Of a DNA stretch of 64,000 nucleotides, positions 19,430 to 27,798 are shown one piece after another. Origin of the DNA: an uncultured Flavobacteriaceae bacterium (GTDB lineage Bacteria > Bacteroidota > Bacteroidia > Flavobacteriales > Flavobacteriaceae); assembly GCA_947488345.1 (NCBI GenBank), contig CANKZQ010000005.1, positions 186,001 to 250,000 of the forward strand, read 5' to 3'. The notes under the pieces are model-generated. The model was not told where the DNA came from and ran no database searches. It was given only the letters and a program-made list of their open reading frames with translations. Position numbers and translations under genes: made by a program. The first letter of the stretch is position 1; each line of letters begins with the position of its first letter.

Positions 19430-19459
19430 TTCTGGATTCCTGCCTTCGCAGGAATGACA
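19430..19459 (+). repeat. Palindromic repeat, copy 1
   Basis: The 20-bp core ATTCCTGC-CTTC-GCAGGAAT (19436-19455) is a perfect 8-bp stem with a CTTC loop, flanked by TTCTGG on the left and GACA on the right. It follows the hydroxyacyl-CoA dehydrogenase stop and could act as a transcript end or as a REP-like element. This repeat type is widespread in bacterial genomes. Confidence 0.9.
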
Positions 19460-19544
19460 GAAATTCGATTGTTAACATAATTTTAGTAGAGGAGAGAAAG
19501 TGAGAAAAAAAGTAATATTTATATTATAGGTCATACTTTGGCAA

Positions 19545-19572
19545 TTGTCATTCCTGCGAAGGCAGGAATCCA
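19545..19572 (-). repeat. Palindromic repeat, copy 2
   Basis: Core at 19550-19569, in reverse orientation to copy 1: TTGTC before the core and CCA after it. Copies 1 and 2 thus face each other across about 90 bases of AT-rich DNA without a gene. Confidence 0.9.
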
Positions 19573-19884
19573 TTTTTCTTAGCTCGAAAGTATTTCGTCA
19601 ATCTGATCTTCAGTGTTTTAGTTGTCCATTTTAAGCAGAAAATAAAATCACCAGTGATTCGCGCTTGTAGCGTTAAGTTCTAAATTGTAACACAATGAAA
19701 ATCAGATAATTAAATATTGAATTTTTGTTAAGAATTTTTCAGAAAAAATCCATTTTGTTAAAAACTTGCCTTGTTTTGTGGATAATTTTGATTTTCATCT
19801 TTCAGTGAAAAATTCAATCTTTGTTTCAACTTATTTAAACAATAAAGGCCGATATAATATCGACCCCTTAAAAACTTAAATTTG

Positions 19885-20031
19885 ATTTGAAGGAAAAAGA
19901 AGTTCCAAGATTATTCGCCTAAGCTTAAAAGAGTCCAAATCTTTTAAGAGATATATCTAAGATTTCCGAGTAGGTGTCCAAAACCGACTCTCCTTTCTTA
20001 AAAGGGCAGCTCTTCCGAAGTTGCTCTTTTT
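19885..20031 (+). ncRNA. Candidate structured RNA ending at a terminator
   Basis: A -7-type box (TAAATTTG, 19877-19884) precedes about 145 bases that end in a strong intrinsic terminator. Two hairpins stand out. CTTAAAAGA/TCTTTTAAG (19924-19932 with 19940-19948) is a perfect 9-bp stem with loop GTCCAAA. GAGT-a-GG/CC-g-ACTC (19968-19974 with 19983-19989) has loop TGTCCAAA, so both loops expose GTCCAAA. A related GTTCCAAG occurs at 19902-19909. No reading frame fits. A -33 box is not visible. I do not recognise the family; comparison with Rfam models from Bacteroidota (for example Flavo-1 and 6S RNA) would decide. Confidence 0.4.
20001..20031 (+). terminator. Intrinsic terminator of the RNA candidate
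   Basis: AAGGGCAG (20001-20008) pairs with TTGCTCTT (20020-20027), with two G-T pairs, and an inner CTT/AAG stem closes a CCG loop. A T-run follows directly. It reads on the plus strand although no plus-strand protein gene lies within 580 bases upstream. Confidence 0.7.
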
Positions 20032-20273
20032 TGTTTGTATACATGTTTATTGTACAGTACAAACACTTTGCTAATTTATAAAATATTTCTTTGATGATGA
20101 TGATGATGATAAAAAAAAAGAGCGATTTATTAACAGATTTTAATATCTGCTTATTGCAATTTAAGTTACTGTAAATTAAATTAGTAAGATTTTTTTTTGA
20201 ACAATTTATAATTTGTCGAAAAACTCTCTGAGGAGCTATTCATTTACTTTTTTTATTTCTTTTTCCGAGAAAG

Positions 20274-20302
20274 TTGTCATTCCTGCGAAGGCAGGAATCC
20301 AG
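20274..20302 (-). repeat. Palindromic repeat, copy 3 (3' border of the GIY-YIG gene)
   Basis: Core at 20279-20298. Read on the minus strand it begins on the base directly after the TGA stop (20305-20303) of the GIY-YIG gene: CTGGATTCCTGC and so on, ending GACAA. With copy 4 it frames that gene as a pair of inverted repeats. Confidence 0.9.
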
Positions 20303-20617
20303 TCAATCTACTTGTAAATTATCATACCAATCTTTCGCCAAATCATCCCAATATGGGTTTTCTTCTTCAATCAGTCTTAATTTCCAAGCCCTTTTCCATT
20401 TTTTGAGATTATTTTCTCTTTCTATTGCTTGCTGTACTTGCTGGAATTCCTCGAAATGAATAAGCATTGAAACTCCATATTTTTGAGTAAACCCTTTGAT
20501 GATTCCAGTTTTATGTTCATACACTCTTCGTTGAAGGTCATTAGTCATTCCAATGTATAATGTGCCGTTTCTTTGACTGGCTAGGATATATACATAGTAT
20601 TTATGGCCTGTTTTCAT
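20303..20617 (-). CDS. Small GIY-YIG nuclease-domain protein
   Basis: A 104-residue single-domain GIY-YIG protein: YVY (residues 8-10) and YIG (21-23) give the name motif, R30/R31 in NDLQRRVYEH supply the active-site Arg, and E68 in AIERENNLKKW matches the metal-binding Glu. This is the UPF0213/YhbQ-like type, in which no DNA-recognition domain accompanies the nuclease core. The gene is bordered by inverted copies of the palindromic repeat: the stop codon abuts copy 3 and the ATG lies 9 bases from the core of copy 4, whose AGGA may act as a ribosome site. The arrangement looks like a compact mobile unit; a role of the nuclease in spreading the repeat is an inference. Confidence 0.88.
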   Translation of the reverse strand: MKTGHKYYVYILASQRNGTLYIGMTNDLQRRVYEHKTGIIKGFTQKYGVSMLIHFEEFQQVQQAIERENNLKKWKRAWKLRLIEEENPYWDDLAKDWYDNLQVD

Positions 20618-20620
20618 GTT

Positions 20621-20651
20621 TTCTAGATTCCTGCCTTCGCAGGAATGACAA
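20621..20651 (+). repeat. Palindromic repeat, copy 4 (5' border of the GIY-YIG gene)
   Basis: Core at 20627-20646, flanked by TTCTAG and GACAA. The TTCTAG flank has A where copies 1 and 5 have G. It is inverted relative to copy 3, so the unit 20274-20651 has matching ends of about 26 bases. Confidence 0.9.
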
Positions 20652-20720
20652 GGTAAATAGAATTCGGTTAATCAATTGGCAGTTTAAAATTCTATTATAA
20701 GTATAAGATTGAAATTTGAA

Positions 20721-20755
20721 TTTTTCTGGATTCCTGCCTTCGCAGGAATGACAAT
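20721..20755 (+). repeat. Palindromic repeat, copy 5
   Basis: Core at 20730-20749 with the TTCTGG and GACAAT flanks. It lies about 20 bases beyond the stop of the EamA gene and could end that minus-strand transcript. Confidence 0.9.
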
Positions 20756-20774
20756 ATAACAAGAATTTGAAGAT

Positions 20775-21635
20775 TTACTTTTTACCCGCTTGTATACTCT
20801 CGATCACTACCGAAGTCAAAATTAATATTCCTCCAATTAAGGTATTAGAATTCGGAATTTCTTGTAGAAAAATAACACCCAAAATAATCCCGTAAATAGG
20901 TTGTATACTTCCAATCAAACTCGCACTTGTCACGGAGAAATGTTGAAGGCTTTTTAGAAATAGTGTATGACCAATAGCCGTTGTGAGCAGCGCTAGTAAA
21001 ATGAGGGCGTACCATTCTTTTGTCGTGGGTATTTCTGTAGTAAAGAAGAAAAGAGGAACTAAGAGTAAGGTCACCATAATGAGTTGGTAAAACATCAACA
21101 TCGAACCGTTGTATGTGACTACCTTTCTTTTTAAAATGAGATTTCTAATAGCATAGAATAACGCTGAAATCAGACCAACAATAATACCTTTCGTATAATC
21201 ACTTTCAAACGTTAAGTCGGCACTTAAAAAATAAATACCAAAAAGGACTAATAGTCCCAGAATAATATGTTTTAAGCTCAATTTAGTTTTGTAAAAAACA
21301 GGTTCCAAAAAGACGGTAAATATCGGATAGGTAAAAAGCGACAGCAGGGCAATAGCGACATTTGATAATTGCAACGAATAGAAATAAGTGATCCAGTGTG
21401 CGCCTAAAAACAAACCACTAAGGGCAATGGTCAATGCATCTTTTTTCGAGTTAACTTTTAGATTGATCTTAGCAAACCAACAGTACAACCCTAATAATAT
21501 AATAGCAAATAGCGAACGCCATAATATTGATAATGCTGGTGCGATTGAAAGAGATCTACCCAATACACCTGAAGTACTAATAAATAACATGGCCAAGTTA
21601 AGACCTGCGATATTTTTTAGGTGTTGATTTTTCAT
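20775..21635 (-). CDS. EamA/DMT-family transporter
   Basis: A 286-residue inner-membrane protein with ten hydrophobic helices arranged as two EamA repeats (for example LNLAMLFISTSGVLGRSL and LILLALLTTAIGHTLF, then GSIQPIYGIILGVIFLQE, the typical second-repeat signature). Family members export amino acids or other metabolites; the substrate cannot be read from sequence. The start codon overlaps the mfd stop in ATGA, so it is translated behind mfd. Confidence 0.9.
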   Translation of the reverse strand: MKNQHLKNIAGLNLAMLFISTSGVLGRSLSIAPALSILWRSLFAIILLGLYCWFAKINLKVNSKKDALTIALSGLFLGAHWITYFYSLQLSNVAIALLSLFTYPIFTVFLEPVFYKTKLSLKHIILGLLVLFGIYFLSADLTFESDYTKGIIVGLISALFYAIRNLILKRKVVTYNGSMLMFYQLIMVTLLLVPLFFFTTEIPTTKEWYALILLALLTTAIGHTLFLKSLQHFSVTSASLIGSIQPIYGIILGVIFLQEIPNSNTLIGGILILTSVVIESIQAGKK

Positions 21636-24600
21636 CGTATTTTTTGCAATGCTTCTAATGCATTGTCAACCGATTTAATGTTGTCGAAAGTCAAAAGCAG
21701 GCGTAAACCTTGTTTTGTTTCTTTTTCCTTCATTTTACAGATAGCGGCATTGAATTGAACGAACTTTAAAACGTTGGTAAACGTTGGTGTCTGATAGTAT
21801 GCTGATTGCTGATCTGAAACAAAATAACCAATCATTTTATCTCTTTTCAAAATTAAGCGTTCTAGCCCAAGACTTTTTGCTAACCATTTTAAGCGAACAC
21901 TGTTTAGTAAATCTAAGGCTTGAATCGGGAGTTCACCAAAGCGATCGACTAGATTCGTTTCATAAATTGTTAGTGCTTCTTCTGTTTGAATGGAACTAAG
22001 TTCGTTATATAAATTCAAACGCTCAGTAACCTTATTGATATAATCATCTGGAAATAAGATTTCAAAATCGGTATCAATCTGAATTTCTTTGACAAACTCT
22101 TTGGGTCCGCTAGTACTGTCTTTGTACAATTCAGCAAACTCATTCTCCTTCAATTCTTCGATAGCTTCATTCAATATTTTTTGATAGGTATCAAAGCCAA
22201 TATCATTGATAAATCCACTTTGTTCACCTCCCAATAAGTCCCCGGCACCTCTTATTTCAAGATCTTTCATGGCAATATTGAGTCCACTGCCCAATTCTGA
22301 AAACATCTCAAGCGCTTGAATACGCTTTCGAGCCTCATCGGTCATCATATGATAGGGTGGAGTAATGAAATAACAAAAGGCTTTTTTATTTGATCTACCT
22401 ACACGTCCGCGCATCTGATGCAAATCAGACAATCCAAAATTATTGGCGTTATTGATGAAAATAGTATTAGCATTCGGAACATCTAAACCACTTTCCACAA
22501 TAGTGGTAGAAACTAACACATCAAATTCATTGTTCATGAACGATAACATGAGTTGTTCTAATTTTTTACCTTCCATTTGTCCATGACCAATCCCAATTTT
22601 CGCATTCGGTAATAAGCGTTGTAATAAACCAGCGACTTCCTTGATATTTTCAATGCGATTGTGAATGAAAAATACTTGTCCGCCTCGAGAAATTTCATAT
22701 TGAATGGCATCGCGAATGGTTTCTTCGCCAAAGCGAATCACATTGGTTTCGATAGGATGGCGGTTGGGAGGTGCCGTTTTAATTACCGATAAGTCACGTG
22801 CGGCCATCAAAGAGAATTGTAAGGTACGCGGGATGGGCGTTGCCGTTAATGTTAGGGTATCTACATTTTCCTTAATTGTTTTCAGTTTATCCTTTACGGA
22901 AACTCCAAATTTTTGTTCCTCATCTACAATTAAGAGCCCGAGATCTTTAAATTGGATACTTTTGTTCACCAATTGATGTGTGCCAATAACAATATCTACA
23001 GATCCTTTTTTTAAGCCATCGATGACACCATTACGTTGTTTGGTCGTTCTAAATCTATTGAGATAATCTACCGTTACCGGGAAGTCTTTTAAACGTTCAC
23101 TAAAAGTCTTGAAATGTTGAAACGCTAATATGGTGGTGGGTACCAAAATAGCCACTTGTTTGCCATTGTCTACCGCTTTAAATGCTGCTCGAATAGCCAC
23201 TTCAGTTTTACCAAAACCTACATCACCACAAACCAAACGATCCATGGGTCGTTCATTTTCCATATCATTCTTGACATCTTGTGTCGCTGTTGATTGATCT
23301 GGCGTGTCTTCGTAGATAAAACTCGATTCCAATTCTAATTGCATATGGCTATCCGGATTGAAAGCAAATCCTTTTTGGAGCTTACGTTTTGCATACAACT
23401 GAATAAGATCATAGGCAATTTGTTTAACACGTGTCTTGGTTTTTTGCTTTAGTTTTTTCCAAGCTCCAGAGCCTAATTTAAATATCTTGGGTGCTTTGCC
23501 ATCTTTACCATTAAACTTGGTAATCTTATGCAGCGAATGGATGCTTATGTATAGCACGTCTCGATCTCCATAAACCAATTTAATAGCTTCCTGTTTTTTG
23601 CCTTCAACATCAATTTTTTGAAGTCCGCCAAATTTCCCAATACCATGATCGATATGAGTTACGTAATCACCAATAGACAGGTTAGTCAATTCTTTTAAGG
23701 TAATTGCTTGTTTTTTGGCAAATCCACTCTTTAGTCTGAATTTGTGATAGCGTTCAAAGATTTGATGATCTGTATAGCAGGCAATTTTGTGTTCTTGATC
23801 TACAAACCCCTGATACAATGAAAAAACAAGAGTTTTATAAGAGACATTTTCATCAATATCTTTAAAAATATCGTGAAAACGTTCTTCTTGCTTTTCATTG
23901 GCACAAAACAGATAGTTATCTATTCCATTTTTAGTATTCTCGTTGAGGTTTTCAATCAATAAGTCGAATTGCTTATTAAATGAAGGTTGTGGAGATGCCT
24001 TAAAATTTATTTGAGTGTCATACTCAACTTGATTCGAAATCTTATGATGACTGCTACCTATCTCGACTAAACTATAATCGTTTAACTGTTGTTTGATTAA
24101 ACCTCCATCGCAAAATAACTCTTTTGGTTCGGCTAATTTTAGTTCACCTTTTGTTTCCGCGAAAGCGGTCTTAGCTTTTTCAAACAGCGTATCTAACTTA
24201 CCAAATAGTAAGGAAGAGTTCTTTGAGAAAATGACTGTTTTATTTGAAATATATTTTAAAAAACTCTCTCGTTTTTCTTCAAGGTGTTTGTTTTCAACAT
24301 TAGGTAAAATACTGATCTTTTTTTCCTTTTCTGTCGATAATTGTGTTTCAATATCGAAGGTTCGTATGCTATCAACTTCATTTCCGAAAAATTCCACACG
24401 ATAAGGTTGATCGTTTGAAAAAGAAAACACATCAACAATACCACCACGAACGGCAAACTCTCCAGGTTCAGTTACGAAATCTACACGATTGAAGTTGTAT
24501 TCAAAGAGTACTTCATTTACAAAATCAAGAGTAATGTGTTCTCCTACAGTTAATTTTAGTGTGTTTTTCTCGAGTTCTCGCTTCGTCACAACTTTTTCAA

Positions 24601-24985
24601 ACAGGGCATCTGGGTAGGTGACAATAATAGCCGGTTTTTTTCGCGAATTGATCCTGTTTAGAACTTCCGAACGTAGTAAAATATTGGCATTATCCGTTTC
24701 TTCTATTTGATAAGGTCTACGATAAGAACCAGGATAAAACAGTACATTTTTATCACCTAATAGTTGTTCTAGATCATTTAAATGATAAACAGCTTCTTCT
24801 TTATCATTGAAAATTAATAAGTAAGGTTTTTCTACTTGTTTAAAGGTACTCGAGATCACAAAAGACAATGAAGATCCTGCCAAATGCTGGAGTTGAAGCT
24901 TTTGGTTTTCTTGTTGAAGCTGTTGAGAAATCTTTCTAATCGAAGCAGATTGCTCGTAAAGAGAAACAATAGTCTGTTTACTCAA
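21632..24985 (-). CDS. mfd: Transcription-repair coupling factor
   Basis: Mfd removes stalled RNA polymerase at DNA lesions and recruits UvrA. The 1117-residue protein has the UvrB-homology N-terminal part (FYPGSYRRPYQIEETDN, FAVRGGIVDVFSF), the CarD-like RNA-polymerase-interaction domain near residue 475 (IGDYVTHIDHGIGKFGG), a superfamily 2 translocase with Walker A GDVGFGKTEVA and DEEQ box, TATPIPRTL, QMRGRVGRS, and the C-terminal TRCF domain. Length is close to E. coli Mfd (1148). The nonconserved segment near residue 275 contains the 13-mer TTCCGCGAAAGCG discussed among the findings. A -7 box lies just upstream. Confidence 0.97.
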   Translation of the reverse strand: MSKQTIVSLYEQSASIRKISQQLQQENQKLQLQHLAGSSLSFVISSTFKQVEKPYLLIFNDKEEAVYHLNDLEQLLGDKNVLFYPGSYRRPYQIEETDNANILLRSEVLNRINSRKKPAIIVTYPDALFEKVVTKRELEKNTLKLTVGEHITLDFVNEVLFEYNFNRVDFVTEPGEFAVRGGIVDVFSFSNDQPYRVEFFGNEVDSIRTFDIETQLSTEKEKKISILPNVENKHLEEKRESFLKYISNKTVIFSKNSSLLFGKLDTLFEKAKTAFAETKGELKLAEPKELFCDGGLIKQQLNDYSLVEIGSSHHKISNQVEYDTQINFKASPQPSFNKQFDLLIENLNENTKNGIDNYLFCANEKQEERFHDIFKDIDENVSYKTLVFSLYQGFVDQEHKIACYTDHQIFERYHKFRLKSGFAKKQAITLKELTNLSIGDYVTHIDHGIGKFGGLQKIDVEGKKQEAIKLVYGDRDVLYISIHSLHKITKFNGKDGKAPKIFKLGSGAWKKLKQKTKTRVKQIAYDLIQLYAKRKLQKGFAFNPDSHMQLELESSFIYEDTPDQSTATQDVKNDMENERPMDRLVCGDVGFGKTEVAIRAAFKAVDNGKQVAILVPTTILAFQHFKTFSERLKDFPVTVDYLNRFRTTKQRNGVIDGLKKGSVDIVIGTHQLVNKSIQFKDLGLLIVDEEQKFGVSVKDKLKTIKENVDTLTLTATPIPRTLQFSLMAARDLSVIKTAPPNRHPIETNVIRFGEETIRDAIQYEISRGGQVFFIHNRIENIKEVAGLLQRLLPNAKIGIGHGQMEGKKLEQLMLSFMNNEFDVLVSTTIVESGLDVPNANTIFINNANNFGLSDLHQMRGRVGRSNKKAFCYFITPPYHMMTDEARKRIQALEMFSELGSGLNIAMKDLEIRGAGDLLGGEQSGFINDIGFDTYQKILNEAIEELKENEFAELYKDSTSGPKEFVKEIQIDTDFEILFPDDYINKVTERLNLYNELSSIQTEEALTIYETNLVDRFGELPIQALDLLNSVRLKWLAKSLGLERLILKRDKMIGYFVSDQQSAYYQTPTFTNVLKFVQFNAAICKMKEKETKQGLRLLLTFDNIKSVDNALEALQKIR

Positions 24986-25001
24986 TTGTTTAAATTTTGC
25001 G

Positions 25002-25009
25002 CAAATATA
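25002..25009 (-). promoter_or_regulatory. -7 box of mfd
   Basis: The minus strand reads TATATTTG, 16 bases ahead of the mfd ATG, followed by CGC. No -33 TTG sits at the expected distance. Confidence 0.4.
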
Positions 25010-25076
25010 TTATTAATTGATTTAATATGTAACCAGAATAGAATTTTCTATGTCAAAAGCGAGAACTTAATATGAG

Positions 25077-26129
25077 ATGATGCGTTTATTTAAGAAAATT
25101 TTGAAATGGATTGGGTACTTATTATTAGCTGGAATTTCGATTTTCACCTTGATGGTAGTCATACCAGAAAAAGAAACAGTTAAACCAATAATACCTAAAG
25201 AGTATACCCAATATTGGACAATGGATGAAGGTTTCAAAATAGCCTACACTCATGTAAAAAGCACAGCAGATTCTATTAAAACGCCCCTTGTTTTTCTTCA
25301 TGGAGGTCCAGGTGGTTATATACATTCTAGTATCATAAATACCTTAGCTGAGCTAACTCATTTAGGCCATGACGTTTATCTATATGATCAACGTGGGTCT
25401 GGACTATCAGATAGATTAGAAAGGTACTCAGATATTTCATTTCAACACCATATAGATGATCTACATGAGATTATATCAGAAAAAATTAAAGGTAAAGTCA
25501 TTTTAATGGGGCAGTCATTCGGAAGCGAAATCATCGCTCATTATTCGTCTTACTATCCAGAAACTATAGAAAAGATCATTTTTTCATCTCCAGGAACATT
25601 AGGGCCGCCTAGAATGCAAAATAATGAATATGTAGATTTAGCGACCGTGTATGAAATACCAGATTCGTTAAAGTTTATAGCACCCTATAGTTTTGTCAAA
25701 GATGTTGATAGAGTAGCGTTTAAGCCAAAAGCAATTGCATTAATTACTGGAGCCTTGTTATTTGATAAAAAGCTCATTTCTGATGAACAAGCCGACAGAA
25801 TGTTAAATACATTGGCTTCAAAGTTTACACGAGGGATGGTATGTGATGAAAAAAATGTGTTGCCCGAAGAAGGGGGTGGAGGCTTGTATGCTTTCATCGC
25901 GACTAATCAGGGAGATTTTCCAGATGTGAGAGCCAAAATTAGACAACTTGAAATTCCTATTATTGTCATTCAAGGTCAATGTGATTATATTCCTTTTAGT
26001 TCGGCTTATGAATATGTGGCTTTATATAAAAATGGTTCCTACAAATTCATAGAAAATGCCGGTCACGAGATTTGGTGGGAGCAAAAAGAAAAGTATTTAG
26101 CTGTAATACAGAAGTTTCTAACAGATTGA
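25077..26129 (+). CDS. Membrane-anchored alpha/beta hydrolase
   Basis: A 350-residue alpha/beta-hydrolase-fold enzyme behind an N-terminal membrane helix (IGYLLLAGISIFTLMVVI). The oxyanion loop is HGGPGG, the nucleophile Ser is in MGQSFGSE, the acid is in QCDYIPFS and the base is in NAGHEIWW. HGGPGG and DQRGSGLSD are typical of proline iminopeptidase-like (S33) enzymes, so a peptidase or esterase acting outside the cytoplasm is likely. Its 3' end overlaps the convergent aminotransferase gene by 12 bases. Confidence 0.85.
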   Translation: MMRLFKKILKWIGYLLLAGISIFTLMVVIPEKETVKPIIPKEYTQYWTMDEGFKIAYTHVKSTADSIKTPLVFLHGGPGGYIHSSIINTLAELTHLGHDVYLYDQRGSGLSDRLERYSDISFQHHIDDLHEIISEKIKGKVILMGQSFGSEIIAHYSSYYPETIEKIIFSSPGTLGPPRMQNNEYVDLATVYEIPDSLKFIAPYSFVKDVDRVAFKPKAIALITGALLFDKKLISDEQADRMLNTLASKFTRGMVCDEKNVLPEEGGGGLYAFIATNQGDFPDVRAKIRQLEIPIIVIQGQCDYIPFSSAYEYVALYKNGSYKFIENAGHEIWWEQKEKYLAVIQKFLTD

Positions 26130-27272
26130 TTTAAAGCAAGCAACTAATTTGTCAAAATCTCTTTCGTCATTATACACACTGCAAGAGACACGTATAGCCG
26201 CCCCGCGAAATGATACATAGATGTGCTGTTCTTTGAATTTCGCTTTCAATCGATCTAAGTCGATATGCTTTGGTAAATAAACACCAAATAAATGTTTTGC
26301 ACGATAGCTGTCTTCCTCTATAAAACATCCTAACGCTCTTAATTCGTGGATGGCGTTTTTAGAAATTTCATGACAATAGTGTTGAATGTTTTCAGGTTTC
26401 CATTGGGCGAGTTGCTCCAAACTTTTGGCTAACATTGGTGTATTTACAAAATTTGAATATTCTCCCATATTATAGCGACCTGCTTTGGGCTGATATCTAC
26501 TTTCATAATTAACTAAACCCGAAAAATCTTCACTGTTGTATCTATTGATCCAACTGTCTTCTATCGGCTCTCCATTGTTAAAATAATCAGAGTAGTAGGC
26601 CATTCCGAATGAATAAGGACCCATCAACCATTTATAAGCGACGGTTACGACGGCGTCTGCTTGAATTTCCGACAATGAAAATGGCAAAGCTCCAATGCTT
26701 TGAGATCCATCTATCACCAACAAAGCATTATGAGCGCTGGTTTTTTTACGGATTGCTTTTAAGTCGAATAATGTTCCATCGGCCCAATGTAACGGCCCTA
26801 TTGTGACAACAGCGGTTTTATCATTTATGGCGTTTAATATATTTTCATTCCAAATTTTACCGCGATTTTCAAAAGAAGACGGTGGTGCTACTACTTTGAG
26901 TGAAGCCCCATTTTTATCCGCAACTTTTTGCCAGGCATATACATTACTAGGAAACTGTTCATCAGCAATAATAATTTCCTCACCAGCGGTAAGTTCGACA
27001 TTGTTGGCCACATTGGCCATGGCGTACGAAACTGATGGAATAATGGCGATGTTTTGAAAGTCTGCCGCACCGATAAAGGAGGCGAATTGTTTTCTGAGAT
27101 TTTCAGCATGTACAAAGAAATCTTTCGCACCGATTTCGTAAGGGAAACATTTTTGAGTAATGGCCTCATGTCCCACTTTTTCTACACTTTTGAGAGATGG
27201 AGCCATATAGGCGCCATTTAAATATGTAACATCTGAAGGTATTCTAAACTGATCCTTTTGAGTAGTGAGCAT
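26118..27272 (-). CDS. Class-V aminotransferase (PLP enzyme)
   Basis: A 384-residue PLP-dependent enzyme of the NifS/SelA fold. The aspartate that contacts the pyridine ring is in LLVIDGSQSIGALPF and the Schiff-base Lys is in VVTVAYKWLMGPYSFGM. The N-terminus (YLNGAYMAPSL) and C-terminus (AAIRVSCSVYNDERDFDKL) resemble the isopenicillin-N-epimerase and kynureninase-like subgroup. The real substrate is unknown. It is a single gene with its own promoter elements and ends inside the convergent hydrolase gene. Confidence 0.88.
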   Translation of the reverse strand: MLTTQKDQFRIPSDVTYLNGAYMAPSLKSVEKVGHEAITQKCFPYEIGAKDFFVHAENLRKQFASFIGAADFQNIAIIPSVSYAMANVANNVELTAGEEIIIADEQFPSNVYAWQKVADKNGASLKVVAPPSSFENRGKIWNENILNAINDKTAVVTIGPLHWADGTLFDLKAIRKKTSAHNALLVIDGSQSIGALPFSLSEIQADAVVTVAYKWLMGPYSFGMAYYSDYFNNGEPIEDSWINRYNSEDFSGLVNYESRYQPKAGRYNMGEYSNFVNTPMLAKSLEQLAQWKPENIQHYCHEISKNAIHELRALGCFIEEDSYRAKHLFGVYLPKHIDLDRLKAKFKEQHIYVSFRGAAIRVSCSVYNDERDFDKLVACFKSIC

Positions 27273-27291
27273 AACTTGGTTATTAGAAGTT

Positions 27292-27317
27292 CAAATATAG
27301 CATTTAAAAACTTCCAA
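27292..27317 (-). promoter_or_regulatory. Promoter of the aminotransferase gene
   Basis: Minus strand: TATATTTG (27299-27292) and TTG (27317-27315) with a 15-base spacer. The -7 box matches exactly; the spacer is slightly short. It lies 20 bases ahead of the ATG at 27272. Confidence 0.42.
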
Positions 27318-27342
27318 TAGAAATGATAAAATGCTTATGAAT

Positions 27343-27792
27343 TTATTCGATTCTATCTAGAATCTTTAGGAAGGCTTTGGGTCTCAGAAAATACGGATAT
27401 TGAAATATGATTTCTTTTTTGGTATTTAGAATTACCGTTGTAGGGTAAGAGAGTTTACCCTTATAATTACCCAACGCTTCTGCTAATTCATGCACACCGG
27501 TATTTTTGCCAGTACGTTTATAGCTAAATGTTCGATGTTGAAATTTAATAGGGTCTTTTGATTCACCATTAAAAGAAACAAAGAAAAAATCTTGATTTAA
27601 AGCATCGATAACTTTCTTGTTTTTAAAGGTGGTATTTTCCATGGCTTTACAATAGGTGCACCAATCAGCATTTAAAAAAACAACCATGGGTTTTTGTACT
27701 TCTAAGGTATCAATTTCCTCAAAAGAATAGGTTTTTAGTTGCCCCCATGAGCAATGAACTATAAAAAGTAAAATGTAAACGAGATACTTCAT
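27343..27792 (-). CDS. Exported thioredoxin-like protein
   Basis: A 149-residue thioredoxin-fold protein with a signal (ILLFIVHCSWGQ) and the redox centre WCTYC near residue 46. LSYPTTVIL supplies the cis-Pro loop. It belongs to the thioredoxin_7/DUF255-like small periplasmic group. The start is six bases behind the stop of the TonB-receptor gene, so it is probably cotranscribed with it and falls under the same metal-dependent control. A role in keeping cysteines of the receptor or of a metal ligand reduced is an inference. Confidence 0.85.
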   Translation of the reverse strand: MKYLVYILLFIVHCSWGQLKTYSFEEIDTLEVQKPMVVFLNADWCTYCKAMENTTFKNKKVIDALNQDFFFVSFNGESKDPIKFQHRTFSYKRTGKNTGVHELAEALGNYKGKLSYPTTVILNTKKEIIFQYPYFLRPKAFLKILDRIE

Positions 27793-27798
27793 GCTGTA

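Larger units (their letters stand above)
19421..20302. other. Gene-poor stretch with repeats and an RNA candidate
   Basis: No convincing protein gene is present. From left to right it holds repeat copies 1 and 2, about 270 bases of AT-rich DNA with one perfect DnaA-box-like 9-mer (TGTGGATAA, 19777-19785), the RNA candidate and its terminator, a 13-bp palindrome TTGTACAGTACAA (20050-20062), a GAT microsatellite (20092-20110) followed by A9, and repeat copy 3. Confidence 0.8.

Noticed and set aside
19777-19785. Perfect DnaA-box-like 9-mer TGTGGATAA in AT-rich intergenic DNA, possible replication origin
   Set aside because: A single 9-mer is expected by chance in 64 kb; no further boxes lie nearby and dnaA or other origin genes are not adjacent.
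20092-20119. GAT microsatellite followed by A9, possible phase-variable switch
   Set aside because: It is not inside a gene and not near a start codon or promoter box, so no switching role can be argued.
20274-20459. Plus-strand frame starting MSFLRRQESSQ
   Set aside because: It starts inside repeat copy 3 and runs antisense through the GIY-YIG gene; the start is merely a translation of the repeat.
19421-20774. CRISPR array from the repeated 20-mers
   Set aside because: Spacing is irregular (about 90 to 700 bases), copies occur in both orientations, each is a palindrome, and no cas gene is present.
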